Assembly (NCBI RefSeq): GCF_003999975.1
Contig: NZ_RJAC01000010.1
Span: forward strand, 62,001 to 126,000
Reading direction: 5' to 3'
Length of the DNA stretch: 64,000 nt
From: Actinoplanes solisilvae
GTDB taxonomy: Bacteria; Actinomycetota; Actinomycetes; Mycobacteriales; Micromonosporaceae
Shown: piece by piece, positions 32,365-40,201 of the stretch
Numbering within the stretch: position 1 is the first letter of the stretch
How the letters are laid out: each line of letters begins with the position of its first letter
Notes under the pieces: generated by a model
What the model saw: the letters and a program-made list of their open reading frames with translations, nothing else
The model's database searches: none
What the model was told of the DNA's origin: nothing
Translations under genes and position numbers: made by a program

Positions 32365-34317
32365 TCAATCGCCGGTCTGTAGTTCGTCGTAGACGACCTT
32401 CATGGCGTCGGCCAATGACGCGATGTCGGCGACCAGTGCCGGATCGACCGCGATGCTGACTGACAACACGCCGTCCCAGCCGATGGCCCCCACGGCGATC
32501 GGCGCGCGCGGTGCCAGCGGCAAAATCGGGTACACCCCGGCCAGCGGTACCCCCGCCAGCGTGAGCGCGATGTCCGGCCCGGGCATGTTCGACACGATCG
32601 CCTGGAAGGTTCGCCCGCCGTAGACGGTGCGGGCGAACCACGCATGGCCCGGCATCGGCAGCACGACACCGGCCGCCCGCATCGCGAAGTTCGAGGCCAG
32701 CATGCGAGTGCCCGTGTAGAGCCGCCGGCTGCGCCGCGCGATCTCGGTCAGCCGCGCCGGTTCGCCGCCCGCCACCGGCCCGAGCGGTACTTCGGTCATC
32801 ACCGCCGCGGTCAGGTTGCCCTCGGCCGCGGCGCCCGGCGGCCGCACCATCAGCGGCACCGAGACGCGCAGCAGCCCGTGCGGCACGGTCGGCACCGCTG
32901 CCGACAGCCCGCCGGCGACCAGGGTGAGCAGCAGGTCGCTGACCCGCACACCATGCGAGCGGGCCACATCGCGGGCCGCGTCGAGCGGCAGGTCGACGGT
33001 GACGAACGCGCGGGCCGAGTTGTCGCCGGTGGCCAACCGAACCTTCGGGAAGCCGTCGGTCGCGAGCTGGGCCAGCCCGACCGTGGTGGCGGCCGCGCGG
33101 CGAAGAACCCCGGGCATCCGCTGGGTCGGGAGTTTGGGCTGGTAGCGGGGCTCGAGCAGGATCAGCGACTGGGCGATCGTGCCGACCCCGTCGGCGATCA
33201 CGTGGTGCACGAGGAAGAACGTGGCCGCCCGGTCCGATTCGACGCCCTGCACGCAGACCCAGCGCCACATCGGGCGGTCGCGCGGCATCGGCTCGCCGGC
33301 GATCTTCGCGAGCAGCGCGTGCAGTGCGTCGAAGCCGCCGGGCAGGCCGTCGGGGCGGGTCACGTCGTATTCCGGCACGTGCCAGTCCCAGTCGATCTCG
33401 CGATGTTCGACCCAGCGCGGCCGCAGCCACCGGCCCCGCGACTCGAGCCGCTGGTGGAACCGGGGCAGTTCGTGCAGGCAGGTCTTGACCCGGTCGACCA
33501 TCGCCTCGCGGCGCAGCGGGATGTCCGAGGTGTCGACGACGGTCAGGCCGCCGACGTGCTGGGGTGCGGCCGGCGACTCGACGTGCAGGAAGAACGCGTC
33601 GGGGGCTCGTACTTCGTCGGGCACCGGCGTGAAGTGCCGGGCGAGCAGCACGCTCACCCACACGACGATCGCGCCGCCGACCGCGTCGAGCAGGAAGTGG
33701 TTGGCCGTGGCCATCACGACGAACAGCGTGACGGCGACGTGGATCAGAGAGACGACCTGCACCGTACGGGTGTGCCTGAGCTCGGCCAGCACGACGCTGA
33801 CCCACAGCGCCCAGGCGACGTGCAGTGACGGCATGGCGGCGAGCTGGTTGGCGTGGCCGACCAGCGGCGAGCCCCATGATCCCCAGGTCGCGCCCTGCAG
33901 CACGGTGTCGACGAACTGCGTGTTCTCGAGGAAGCGCGGGGGTGCCACCGGGTAGGCCCAGAAGCAGGCGATCGCGATCACGTTCAGCAGCAGGAACGAG
34001 TTGCGCATCTCGCGATACCGGTCCGGCCGGCGCAGATACAGCCAGACCAGCATGATCCCGGCGGCCACGATGTACGTCGTCGCGTACTCGTAGTTCGACA
34101 GCGTGCGCAGCACCTCGCGAGGCGCCAGCCACTGGTTGAGGGCCAGCTCGACGTCGATGTGCAGGAAACGCTCGAGGTCGAAGATGTGCCAGGCGTTCCG
34201 GTACGCCGCCGCCTCGCGCGCCGGGCCGTGCAGGGCCTCGACGAAGGTGTAGAACGCGAAGACGATCAGGCCGTAGAGCAGCTCTCGCCACAGACGTGGC
34301 TTCCATGCGGCACGCAT
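32365..34317 (-). CDS. fusion: PAP2 phosphatase (AUR1-like) + WS/DGAT-type O-acyltransferase
   Basis: 650 aa from the ATG at 34315-34317; a GTG seven codons upstream (34338) is also open. Residues 1 to about 230 are a multi-span membrane domain of the PAP2_3 (inositol-phosphorylceramide-synthase-like) type, with AMPSLHVAWALW and TANHFLLDAVGG giving the two catalytic His and the Asp. From about 240 a WS/DGAT-like domain follows: catalytic FFLVHHVIADGVGT (HHxxxDG), SDLLLTLVAGGL, and a C-terminal FQAIVSNMPGPDIALTLAGV (the NxPGP of wax synthases). One protein would thus remove or transfer a lipid phosphate and acylate the product at the membrane. Similar two-domain proteins are known in actinobacteria from memory. 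It lies 0.5 kb from the hopanoid regulator, but no functional link is shown. Confidence 0.85.
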   Translation of the reverse strand: MRAAWKPRLWRELLYGLIVFAFYTFVEALHGPAREAAAYRNAWHIFDLERFLHIDVELALNQWLAPREVLRTLSNYEYATTYIVAAGIMLVWLYLRRPDRYREMRNSFLLLNVIAIACFWAYPVAPPRFLENTQFVDTVLQGATWGSWGSPLVGHANQLAAMPSLHVAWALWVSVVLAELRHTRTVQVVSLIHVAVTLFVVMATANHFLLDAVGGAIVVWVSVLLARHFTPVPDEVRAPDAFFLHVESPAAPQHVGGLTVVDTSDIPLRREAMVDRVKTCLHELPRFHQRLESRGRWLRPRWVEHREIDWDWHVPEYDVTRPDGLPGGFDALHALLAKIAGEPMPRDRPMWRWVCVQGVESDRAATFFLVHHVIADGVGTIAQSLILLEPRYQPKLPTQRMPGVLRRAAATTVGLAQLATDGFPKVRLATGDNSARAFVTVDLPLDAARDVARSHGVRVSDLLLTLVAGGLSAAVPTVPHGLLRVSVPLMVRPPGAAAEGNLTAAVMTEVPLGPVAGGEPARLTEIARRSRRLYTGTRMLASNFAMRAAGVVLPMPGHAWFARTVYGGRTFQAIVSNMPGPDIALTLAGVPLAGVYPILPLAPRAPIAVGAIGWDGVLSVSIAVDPALVADIASLADAMKVVYDELQTGD

Positions 34318-34467
34318 GTCCTCAGGCCCCGGGGTCACCCTCGACTTCTAGCACTTGATCACCGTGCACGGCGAGAGTTAGGAGCGTCACTGTGCGCTAC
34401 CCGTTTGGCGCGGAGGGACATCCGTTCGGCGCTTTCGCGGCCGGTTGAGGCACGGCGACCGACGCCG

Positions 34468-34595
34468 GGACGCAGGCGCAACGTCAGGCAGCGACGCTCG
34501 GACGCAGGCGCAACGTCAGGCAGCCGCGCTCCGACGCGGGCACGTAGGTCAGGCCGCGGCGCTGGGGCGCAGGCGCAACGTCACCCCGGGCATCC
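34468..34595. repeat. 32-bp tandem repeat, 4 units, at a gene 3' end
   Basis: Units 34468-34499 and 34500-34531 differ at about two positions. A third (34532-34563) is degenerate, and a fourth is the last codons and stop of the membrane-protein gene at 34549. The period is not a multiple of 3, so each unit carries a shifted frame, and each of the first three contains a minus-strand TGA. The array looks like outward duplication of the gene's 3' end. Confidence 0.8.
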
Positions 34596-35235
34596 GGCGC
34601 ATGGCGCGAATTCCCCAGGCCACGCAGACCGCGATCGTCAGCACGGTCAGGCCGCCGCTGAACAGGCGCGACAGCAGGCCGAGGTCGAGACTGATGTGCA
34701 GCATGCCCAGGCTCATGCCGGCGTCGAGCACGCGCGAGACGCCCCAGACGATGGCCACCTGGGTGAAGAGGCGCCGCATGCCCTTGTGGTGGAACAGCTG
34801 GGCCGGCAGGGCCACGAAATCGCGGGCCAGCCTCATCGTGACCGGTTTACCGATCGCCGCGCTGCCCAGGAAGAGCAACGCCATCAGGATCGAGCCGAAG
34901 ACGGGCTGCACGACGTAGACCAGGGCGCTGGAGAGCACGAGGGCCAGCCCGGCTCGTCCGCAGAGCATGCCCGCGCAGAGCAGCAGGGTGCCCGGCAGGG
35001 GGTAGCCGCGGATCCACCGGACGCCGATCGTCAGCGCGCACCAGCCGATCACCGAGATCAGGCCCCACATCAAGCCGGCGGTGTGCATCACCGCGAAAAG
35101 CAGCAGGGTGGGAACGGCGACGCTCTCGATGAACATCCGCGCGCCGCGCACGATCTGTGGCCGCAGGCGGCCCAGCTCGATCACGACGTTGTCGTGGAGG
35201 CGTTCGTGACGCTTGTCATGCACCAGTTCAGTCAT
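34549..35235 (-). CDS. integral membrane protein of unknown function
   Basis: 228 aa. Hydrophobic helices are visible at VAVPTLLLFAVMHTAGLMWG, ISVIGWCALTIGVRW, LPGTLLLCAGMLC, LALVLSSALVYVVQPVFGSI, VAIVWGVSRVLDAGMSLGML and GLTVLTIAVCVAWGI. The arrangement recalls VC0807-type membrane proteins, a family with no assigned role. There are no catalytic motifs. The C-terminal residues LRLRPSAAA are encoded by the first unit of the 32-bp repeat array, so the tail may vary between strains. It is 231 bp downstream of the divergent-side PAP2 gene start and is transcribed away from the DMT transporter end by 72 bp. Confidence 0.65.
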   Translation of the reverse strand: MTELVHDKRHERLHDNVVIELGRLRPQIVRGARMFIESVAVPTLLLFAVMHTAGLMWGLISVIGWCALTIGVRWIRGYPLPGTLLLCAGMLCGRAGLALVLSSALVYVVQPVFGSILMALLFLGSAAIGKPVTMRLARDFVALPAQLFHHKGMRRLFTQVAIVWGVSRVLDAGMSLGMLHISLDLGLLSRLFSGGLTVLTIAVCVAWGIRAMRRMPGVTLRLRPSAAA

Positions 35236-35307
35236 CAGCAGTCCGGGGGGTCGGGGGTCAATGAGCTGTTCACGTGTACGAGCGCGCGATGCCCGCGGTT
35301 CAAATTT

Positions 35308-36219
35308 TCAAACCCTCAAGGGGACGATGTCCGGTTTTCTCACGGTTGGTGAGCGGGACAGGACGGCCACCCCGATGATGAGCAACGCACCCGAGCCGGC
35401 CAGCGCCGTGAGGGCACCGGGAGTGGTCGGTGGGGTGACGTGGAACACGAGCACCCCTAGAACATAGCTGGCCAGCGGGTTGGTGATGGTCATGGCAGCA
35501 ACGGCCGCGGAAAGAGATCCCGTGGCGAAAGCGCCCTGTTCAAGCAACAAACCAGTCATAGTGGACAGCGCCAGGCAGTAGCCGGGCCAGTCGAGCGCGG
35601 TTGCCACGACGCCGCGGTTCAGCAGGTCGTCGGTGGTCAGTTTTATCAGCACGGCGCTCATCGCGAAGCACAGGCCGGCCGCGATCGAGACGAGCGTGGC
35701 GTGCACCAGCGGGGGACGCCCGGCCGCCGCCATCACCAGCAGCGTGACGAGGCCGGCGATGACGAGGCCGGCGATGATCACCCCGCCTCGGAACGGTTCG
35801 CCGCTGGTAGCCGGGGACGCCTCTCTTACCAGCACGAACGTCGCGACGGCGCCGCTGATCACGGTGACGCCGAGCCATTCGGTGGGCGTCGGCCAGCGCC
35901 GGGCCCACACGGTGGACAGCGGCATCGTGAAGACGAGCTGGGTGACCAGGATGGGCTGGATCAGCGCCACCGATCCGAGATGGAGCGCGATCGCCTGCAC
36001 GCCGAAGCCGAGCAGGTTGGTGCACCAGCCGATCAACCAGATCGGGTGGCGTACGAGGCGGCGCACGAGGGCGAACAGAGGGCGCAGGACGGACCTACCG
36101 ACCAGCGCGTTCTCAGTGTGGGTGGCCGTCACCGTGCCCCGCGCGGCGTGCTGTTGCAACGAGGCGGACGCGGCGAACATGAAAGCGGCAAGCAGCCCGA
36201 AGCCCACTGCGAGATACAA
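35308..36219 (-). CDS. DMT (EamA-like) family transporter
   Basis: 303 aa with about ten predicted spans, the size of a drug/metabolite transporter. It opens with YLAVGFGLLAAFMFAASASL as TM1, has IALHLGSVALIQPILVTQLV in the middle, and repeats the fold in the second half (ATLVSIAAGLCFAMSAVLIK, then a conserved ITNPLASYVLGVLVF). A short Arg-rich cytosolic tail follows. The substrate is unknown. It sits 19 bp after the SDR gene on the same strand, so they probably share a transcript. Confidence 0.8.
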   Translation of the reverse strand: MYLAVGFGLLAAFMFAASASLQQHAARGTVTATHTENALVGRSVLRPLFALVRRLVRHPIWLIGWCTNLLGFGVQAIALHLGSVALIQPILVTQLVFTMPLSTVWARRWPTPTEWLGVTVISGAVATFVLVREASPATSGEPFRGGVIIAGLVIAGLVTLLVMAAAGRPPLVHATLVSIAAGLCFAMSAVLIKLTTDDLLNRGVVATALDWPGYCLALSTMTGLLLEQGAFATGSLSAAVAAMTITNPLASYVLGVLVFHVTPPTTPGALTALAGSGALLIIGVAVLSRSPTVRKPDIVPLRV

Positions 36220-36238
36220 ATCGGCCCCCCTCAGCCGC

Positions 36239-36988
36239 TCAGCCGCTCTCCGAACCGAAGCGTGCTGCCAACCGACGGTACATACCCGGAAGCGTGCCCC
36301 GCACGGCCACGGGAACCCGCAGCCACCTGGGCATGTACACTTCCGCGCCGCTCCGATCGATCATTTTCACTATGCGATCGGCGACGACTCCAGCGGGGAT
36401 CGGGCGGGGACTGGCCCGGTCGTACGCCCGGCCGCGCCGCTCGAAGAAAGCGGTGTCGACGACGCCCGGCACGAGCACGCCGACGCCGACCGGGCGGTCG
36501 CGCAGTTCGAAGCGCAGGCTCTCGGCGAAGCTGTCCAGACCGGCCTTGGTGGCGGAGTAGACGGCCTCGCCCGCGACCCCCATGCGGCCGGCGATCGAGG
36601 TGACGTAGAGCAGGTATGCGGGCCGGTCGCCGAAGTGCGGGAGCAGGGCACGGGTCAGGTCGATGGGCGCGGCGAGGTTGACCGCGAGCAGCCGCGCGCA
36701 GGTCTGCGGGGGCATCTCGGAGAACGGCCCGGCCCACCCCAGACCCGCGTTGGCGACGACGATGTCGACGCGCCCGGCGACGCCCAGCGCGGTCTCGGCC
36801 AGGCGCGCCCCGGCGCCTGGCTCGGCCAGGTCGGCGACCAGCGGGGTGGCGTCGAGTGCGGACAACGCGGACAGGTCGCGGCCGTGCGCGAGCACCCGCG
36901 CCCCGGCCGCGGCGAGCCGCCGGGCGACCTCGCGCCCGATGCCCGACGACGCCCCGGTGACAAGGGCCACGCTCCCCGAGATCCGCAC
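36239..36988 (-). CDS. short-chain dehydrogenase/reductase
   Basis: 249 aa, GTG start. VALVTGASSGIGREVARRLA is the cofactor loop (TGxxxGIG), VANAGLG replaces NNAG, TSIAGRMG carries the catalytic Ser, and YSATKAGLDSF gives Tyr and Lys. The C-terminal extension with YMPRWLRVPVAVRGTLPGMY resembles SDRs acting on acyl or lipid substrates (the DltE/short-chain acyl-reductase group). Cytosolic; substrate unknown. The DMT transporter follows 19 bp downstream. Confidence 0.85.
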   Translation of the reverse strand: MRISGSVALVTGASSGIGREVARRLAAAGARVLAHGRDLSALSALDATPLVADLAEPGAGARLAETALGVAGRVDIVVANAGLGWAGPFSEMPPQTCARLLAVNLAAPIDLTRALLPHFGDRPAYLLYVTSIAGRMGVAGEAVYSATKAGLDSFAESLRFELRDRPVGVGVLVPGVVDTAFFERRGRAYDRASPRPIPAGVVADRIVKMIDRSGAEVYMPRWLRVPVAVRGTLPGMYRRLAARFGSESG

Positions 36989-37034
36989 TCGCTCACTCTA
37001 GGGCCTGATCAAGTCACGCAGCGTGTCACCAACA

Positions 37035-38285
37035 TCACGCCCGGCGGCGGGCCATCCACTGCCAGACGCGGGTGTCGCCGACGCGGGGGTCGTTGCGGGC
37101 GACGTAGATCCACGACCAGTGGCCCGGGAAGCGGTAGCCGTTCCAGGTGACCGTGTCGTAGAGCGACATCAGCGAACCTGGGATGAGGTCGTGCGCGTGC
37201 ACGGTGTTGGGCTCGGGCGGAACAGTGGTGTCGTCGCGGGAGGCGACCAGCCAGGTCGGGGTGTCGATGCCGCGCAACTCGTCGTCGGTGATCATGCGGC
37301 CGCCACCGGGCGACAGTGAGGCCACGACGCCGCAGATCGGAACGGACGACGCGAACAGCTCGGGGTAGACGACGGTCATCTTCAGGCTCATGTAGCCGCC
37401 GTTGCTGCACCCGACGACGTGGACGCGCTCGCGGTCGATCGGGTGCCGCCGGGCGACCTCCCGGACGATCTCGCGGATCTGCGGGGCGAACCGGTCGCCG
37501 TCCTCGAGCCAGAACGACGTGCTCTGCGGGGCCACGACGTAGGCGCCGCCGAAGATGCGCTGCGCCTCCGGGGTGGCGAAGCCGAGCGCGCCGCGGTTGG
37601 CCCGCAGCGTGGTCTCGTTGTCGTAGTAGTTGTCGGGCAGCGACGCGCCCTCTCCCCCGCCGTGCAGCCAGACGACCAAGGGACGGCGGCCGTGGCCCGA
37701 GCGCCGGGGCTCGTACAGGCGGTATTTCATGCCCGAACCGGAGACCCGGTAGCCGAACGCGTCGACCTCGGGGTTGGCCAGCCGGCCCTGGTGGAAGTCG
37801 GTGACCGTGACCGGCCCGCGGCCGCGCACGACGAACGGGGTGAGCTGGGTGATCGTGTAGACGAGGTCGAGGCGTACGTTGCGGCCGCGGTTGACGATGT
37901 AGCCGAGCGTGCCGCCACCGGCCTGACCCTCCGCGTGGCTGAGCTCGAGCACGATGTCGCCGCGGTGGTCGAGCCGGGCCGCGGTCACCACGCGGTCCAG
38001 GTCGTACTCACTGAAGATCAGTTCGCCCGGCGCGAGCGGGATCGGGCTGGTGGCCTTGGCGTGCACGCGGAACGTGCCCGGGGTGAGACTGGCCGGGTCG
38101 ACGCGGCCGAGCCGGCTCGTGCCGAGCGTGACGGAGACGACCTGCTCACCGCCGTCCAGGGTCGAGGCGTTGAGGGTGAAACCGACGCGGGAGCCGGCCT
38201 GGGCGGCCGACGCGGGCAATGCCGCCGCGACAGCGGCTCCGGCACCGGCGGCAAGAACGGAACGACGGCTGATCGACGCGGCCAC
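37035..38285 (-). CDS. Tat-exported esterase / PHB-depolymerase-like hydrolase
   Basis: 416 aa, GTG start with GGGGG five bases upstream. SISRRSVLAAGAGAAVAAAL is a twin-arginine signal ending near ASAAQA. An Ig-like beta domain (about 35-190) precedes an alpha/beta hydrolase of the polyhydroxybutyrate-depolymerase/prolyl-oligopeptidase type: PLVVWLHGGGEG, then VVGCSNGGYMSLKM with the nucleophile Ser, LVASRDDTTVPPEP with the acid, and a final FPGHWSWIYVARND with the catalytic His. It would act outside the cell on an ester polymer or glycoside ester. The layout resembles the EstA-type esterases with an N-terminal Ig-like domain. Confidence 0.8.
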   Translation of the reverse strand: MAASISRRSVLAAGAGAAVAAALPASAAQAGSRVGFTLNASTLDGGEQVVSVTLGTSRLGRVDPASLTPGTFRVHAKATSPIPLAPGELIFSEYDLDRVVTAARLDHRGDIVLELSHAEGQAGGGTLGYIVNRGRNVRLDLVYTITQLTPFVVRGRGPVTVTDFHQGRLANPEVDAFGYRVSGSGMKYRLYEPRRSGHGRRPLVVWLHGGGEGASLPDNYYDNETTLRANRGALGFATPEAQRIFGGAYVVAPQSTSFWLEDGDRFAPQIREIVREVARRHPIDRERVHVVGCSNGGYMSLKMTVVYPELFASSVPICGVVASLSPGGGRMITDDELRGIDTPTWLVASRDDTTVPPEPNTVHAHDLIPGSLMSLYDTVTWNGYRFPGHWSWIYVARNDPRVGDTRVWQWMARRRA

Positions 38286-38327
38286 AAGACCCCCTTATTT
38301 CGATCCTGTTAAATGTCTTACAACGAC

Positions 38328-38348
38328 AACGGTCTATCACAGACCGTT
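38328..38348. terminator. perfect 8-bp inverted repeat overlapping a remnant stop codon
   Basis: AACGGTCT, 5-base loop, AGACCGTT. The TGA of the LysR remnant lies inside the loop region, and the esterase GTG is 43 bp further on. It may be the old terminator of the LysR gene or an operator of the esterase. Confidence 0.5.
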
Positions 38349-38862
38349 CGGCGCGGGGAAGAGCCGCCGCATCATGGTCGCGAACGCGGCGGCCACCGGG
38401 CTGGTCTCGCCGGCCGCCGGCAGGATCAGGTGGAGGTGCCGGCGCAGGTCGACGCCCCCGACGGGCAGGCGACGCAGCGAGGCGCCGGCCGGGAACGAAA
38501 GACCGGCCGGGGTGAAGCCGATGCCGGGCCAGGCCGCGGCCGGCGAAGAGCGCGTCGGTCATCAGCCGCGAGGTCCAGCCGGGCGGGACCTCGACGAAGC
38601 GCTCACCGTCGAGGTCGGCCACGGTCACCGACGCGCGGGCGGCCAGGGGATGGTCGTCACGGCAGGTCAGGAACAGCGGCTCGGCGGCCAGCGGCGTCAC
38701 GCGCACCCGGGGGCGTGATTCGAGCACCGGCGCGATCGCGCAGTCGAGGTCACCCGCGACGACCTTGTCGAGCATGGCCAGGGCCGAGGCCACCTCCAGG
38801 CGTACGTCGACCCCGGGGTGCTCCCGCAGGAAATCGCCGAGCAGGGCGGCGACCGGCACCAG
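38337..38862 (-). pseudogene. LysR-family regulator remnant (effector domain only, frame broken)
   Basis: Reading leftward from about 38862, frame one gives LVPVAALLGDFLREHPGVDV, then LDCAIAPVLES and GERFVEVPPGWTSRLMTDAL. This is clear LysR effector-binding domain from its first strand. At about 38545-38560 the sense jumps one base, to a frame reading WPGIGFTPAGLSFPAGASLR, then HLHLILPAAGETSPVAAAFA, the LysR C-terminus, ending at the TGA at 38337-38339. Some 35 residues of the usual domain seem missing at the jump. The whole N-terminal winged helix (about 90 residues) is absent, because the frame ends at the junction with the MFS remnant. It cannot be a working regulator. Confidence 0.85.
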
Positions 38863-39344
38863 TGATCGTGCGGGGCGAGCTGCACATCGCGCAGCCCGTC
38901 GTGTGGGGCGTCGCCGGGTTCTCCGTGCTGGGCGTCTCGGCGCTCGCGCAGACCCTGCCGGCCGCCCTGCCGCCAGTGCGGCTGCTCGTCGCCGGTCTGA
39001 GCGCGACGCCGGTCGGCATGGCGCTCGTCGTCGTCGCGCTCTACCACCCGTCGCTGACCTGGTATCTGCTCGGCTCGGCGCTGGCCGGGGCCGGGGCGGG
39101 GCTGCTGTTCAAGGCGGCGCTGGGCGGCGCGGTCGCCACCGCCGACCCGGCCGCGACCGCCGGGGTGCTCGCGGTGTTCTTCGCCGTCGCCTACGTCGGC
39201 ATGGGCGTGCCGCCGATCCTGCTCGCCGCGGCCACCCACGCCGTCAGCGACCGGGTGGCCGTGCTCGTCTTCGGCGTCGCGGTCCTCGCGGTGTCGGCCG
39301 TGGCCGCTCGGTTCCAAGCGGGCGCGCGGGAACGGGTCAGCTGA
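38862..39344 (+). pseudogene. MFS transporter remnant (C-terminal helices)
   Basis: About 160 residues in the frame ending at the TGA at 39342-39344. Helices VVWGVAGFSVLGVSALAQTL, LLVAGLSATPVGMALVVVAL, LTWYLLGSALAGAGAGLLFK, AATAGVLAVFFAVAYVGMGV and VAVLVFGVAVLAVSAVAARF correspond to the last five spans of a 12-span major-facilitator protein. The first seven are missing. The frame stays open to 38313, but that part is the antisense of the LysR remnant. The junction at about 38862 is where both genes lose their 5' ends. Its end overlaps the LuxR remnant by 8 bp. Confidence 0.8.
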
Positions 39345-39897
39345 TCCGCATCAGGGCGGTGCGCAGGCCCGCCCGCGCCGGCACCTCGAGCTTGGTGAAG
39401 ACGCGGGCCAGGTGGGTGCCGACCGTACGGTGCGAGAGGAACAGGCGCTCGCCGATCTGGCGATTGGTCAGGCCGGCCGCGGCCAGCTCGGCCACCGCGC
39501 GTTCCTGCGGGGTGAGATCTCGCGACTCGCGCTTGCGGACGCCGCCGGTCGCGGCCGACTCGGCCTCGGCCCGCTGCGCCCACGGCAGCGCGCCGAGCTG
39601 CTCGAAGGTCGTGCGGGCGGCCAGCAGCACCCGGCGGGCCTCGCGCGGGCTGCGCCGCCGACGCAGCCCGCGGCCGTAGGCGAGCTCGATGCGGGCGCGG
39701 TGGAACGTGCCGGCCTCGGCCTCGGGGTCGGCCAGCAGGGCAGCGAAAAGCGCGGAAGACTCCTCGCCGGGAGCGGCCATCGCGGCCACCCCGGCGTGGA
39801 TGAACGCGGTGCGCCGCGAGAGCCGGGGCACACCGGCCGCGACGGCCGCCGCCACGTGGTCGCGCGCCTCGTCGGCACGCAGGGTGAGCAGGCACCT
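39337..39897 (-). pseudogene. LuxR-type (LAL) regulator remnant
   Basis: About 186 residues without ATPase domain. It reads from directly after the neighbour's stop codon (LLTLRADEARDHVAAAVAAG) through a TPR-like segment to an intact LuxR HTH (LTPQERAVAELAAAGLTNRQ, then SHRTVGTHLARVF). It is the tail of a protein that would normally be about 900 aa, like the three complete ones in this window. A GTG at about 39855 could still start a 172-aa HTH protein, so residual DNA binding cannot be excluded. Confidence 0.75.
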
Positions 39898-40131
39898 CTA
39901 GGGAAGCTGGCCGCCGTCGATCCAGCGCCGCAGCAGGATGCTGTTCCCCTCGGGCCACGTCCCGTCGCACGGCATGGTGCCGCGCTGGACGGCTCCGTAG
40001 ATGCCCTCCGCGTTCGTGCGGACGTCGTCGACCGACCACAGGTCGAACTTCCACAGCATGGCGTTGCGGTCCTTGTCGCGGAACAGCGGTTTGATGTCGG
40101 CGGCGAATCCGGGCTGCTCGACGTCGGTCAT
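39898..40131 (-). CDS. small conserved hypothetical protein
   Basis: 77 aa from the ATG at 40129-40131 with GGGAGG about 9 bases upstream. It opens with DVEQPGFAADIKPLFRDKDR, has FDLWSVDDVRTNAEGIYGAV in the middle and ends GTMPCDGTWPEGN, then LLRRWIDGGQLP. The layout (IKPLF near the start, GxMPxxxxW and a WIDxG end) recalls small cytochrome-c-like domains, but there is no CxxCH, so no covalent haem. Homologues are known as short proteins of unknown function from memory. It directly abuts the LuxR remnant, whose 5' deletion ends at this gene's stop. Confidence 0.6.
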   Translation of the reverse strand: MTDVEQPGFAADIKPLFRDKDRNAMLWKFDLWSVDDVRTNAEGIYGAVQRGTMPCDGTWPEGNSILLRRWIDGGQLP

Positions 40132-40201
40132 GGGAACGACCCTCCCGATCGGTGGCACTGGCGTCACTTCGACCGACCACCACCAGGTGTTTGTGACACC
40201 C

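Noticed and set aside
38313..39344. A 343-residue plus-strand frame as one intact transporter gene
   Set aside because: Its first half is the antisense of a clear LysR effector domain. Only the part after 38862 has transporter helices.
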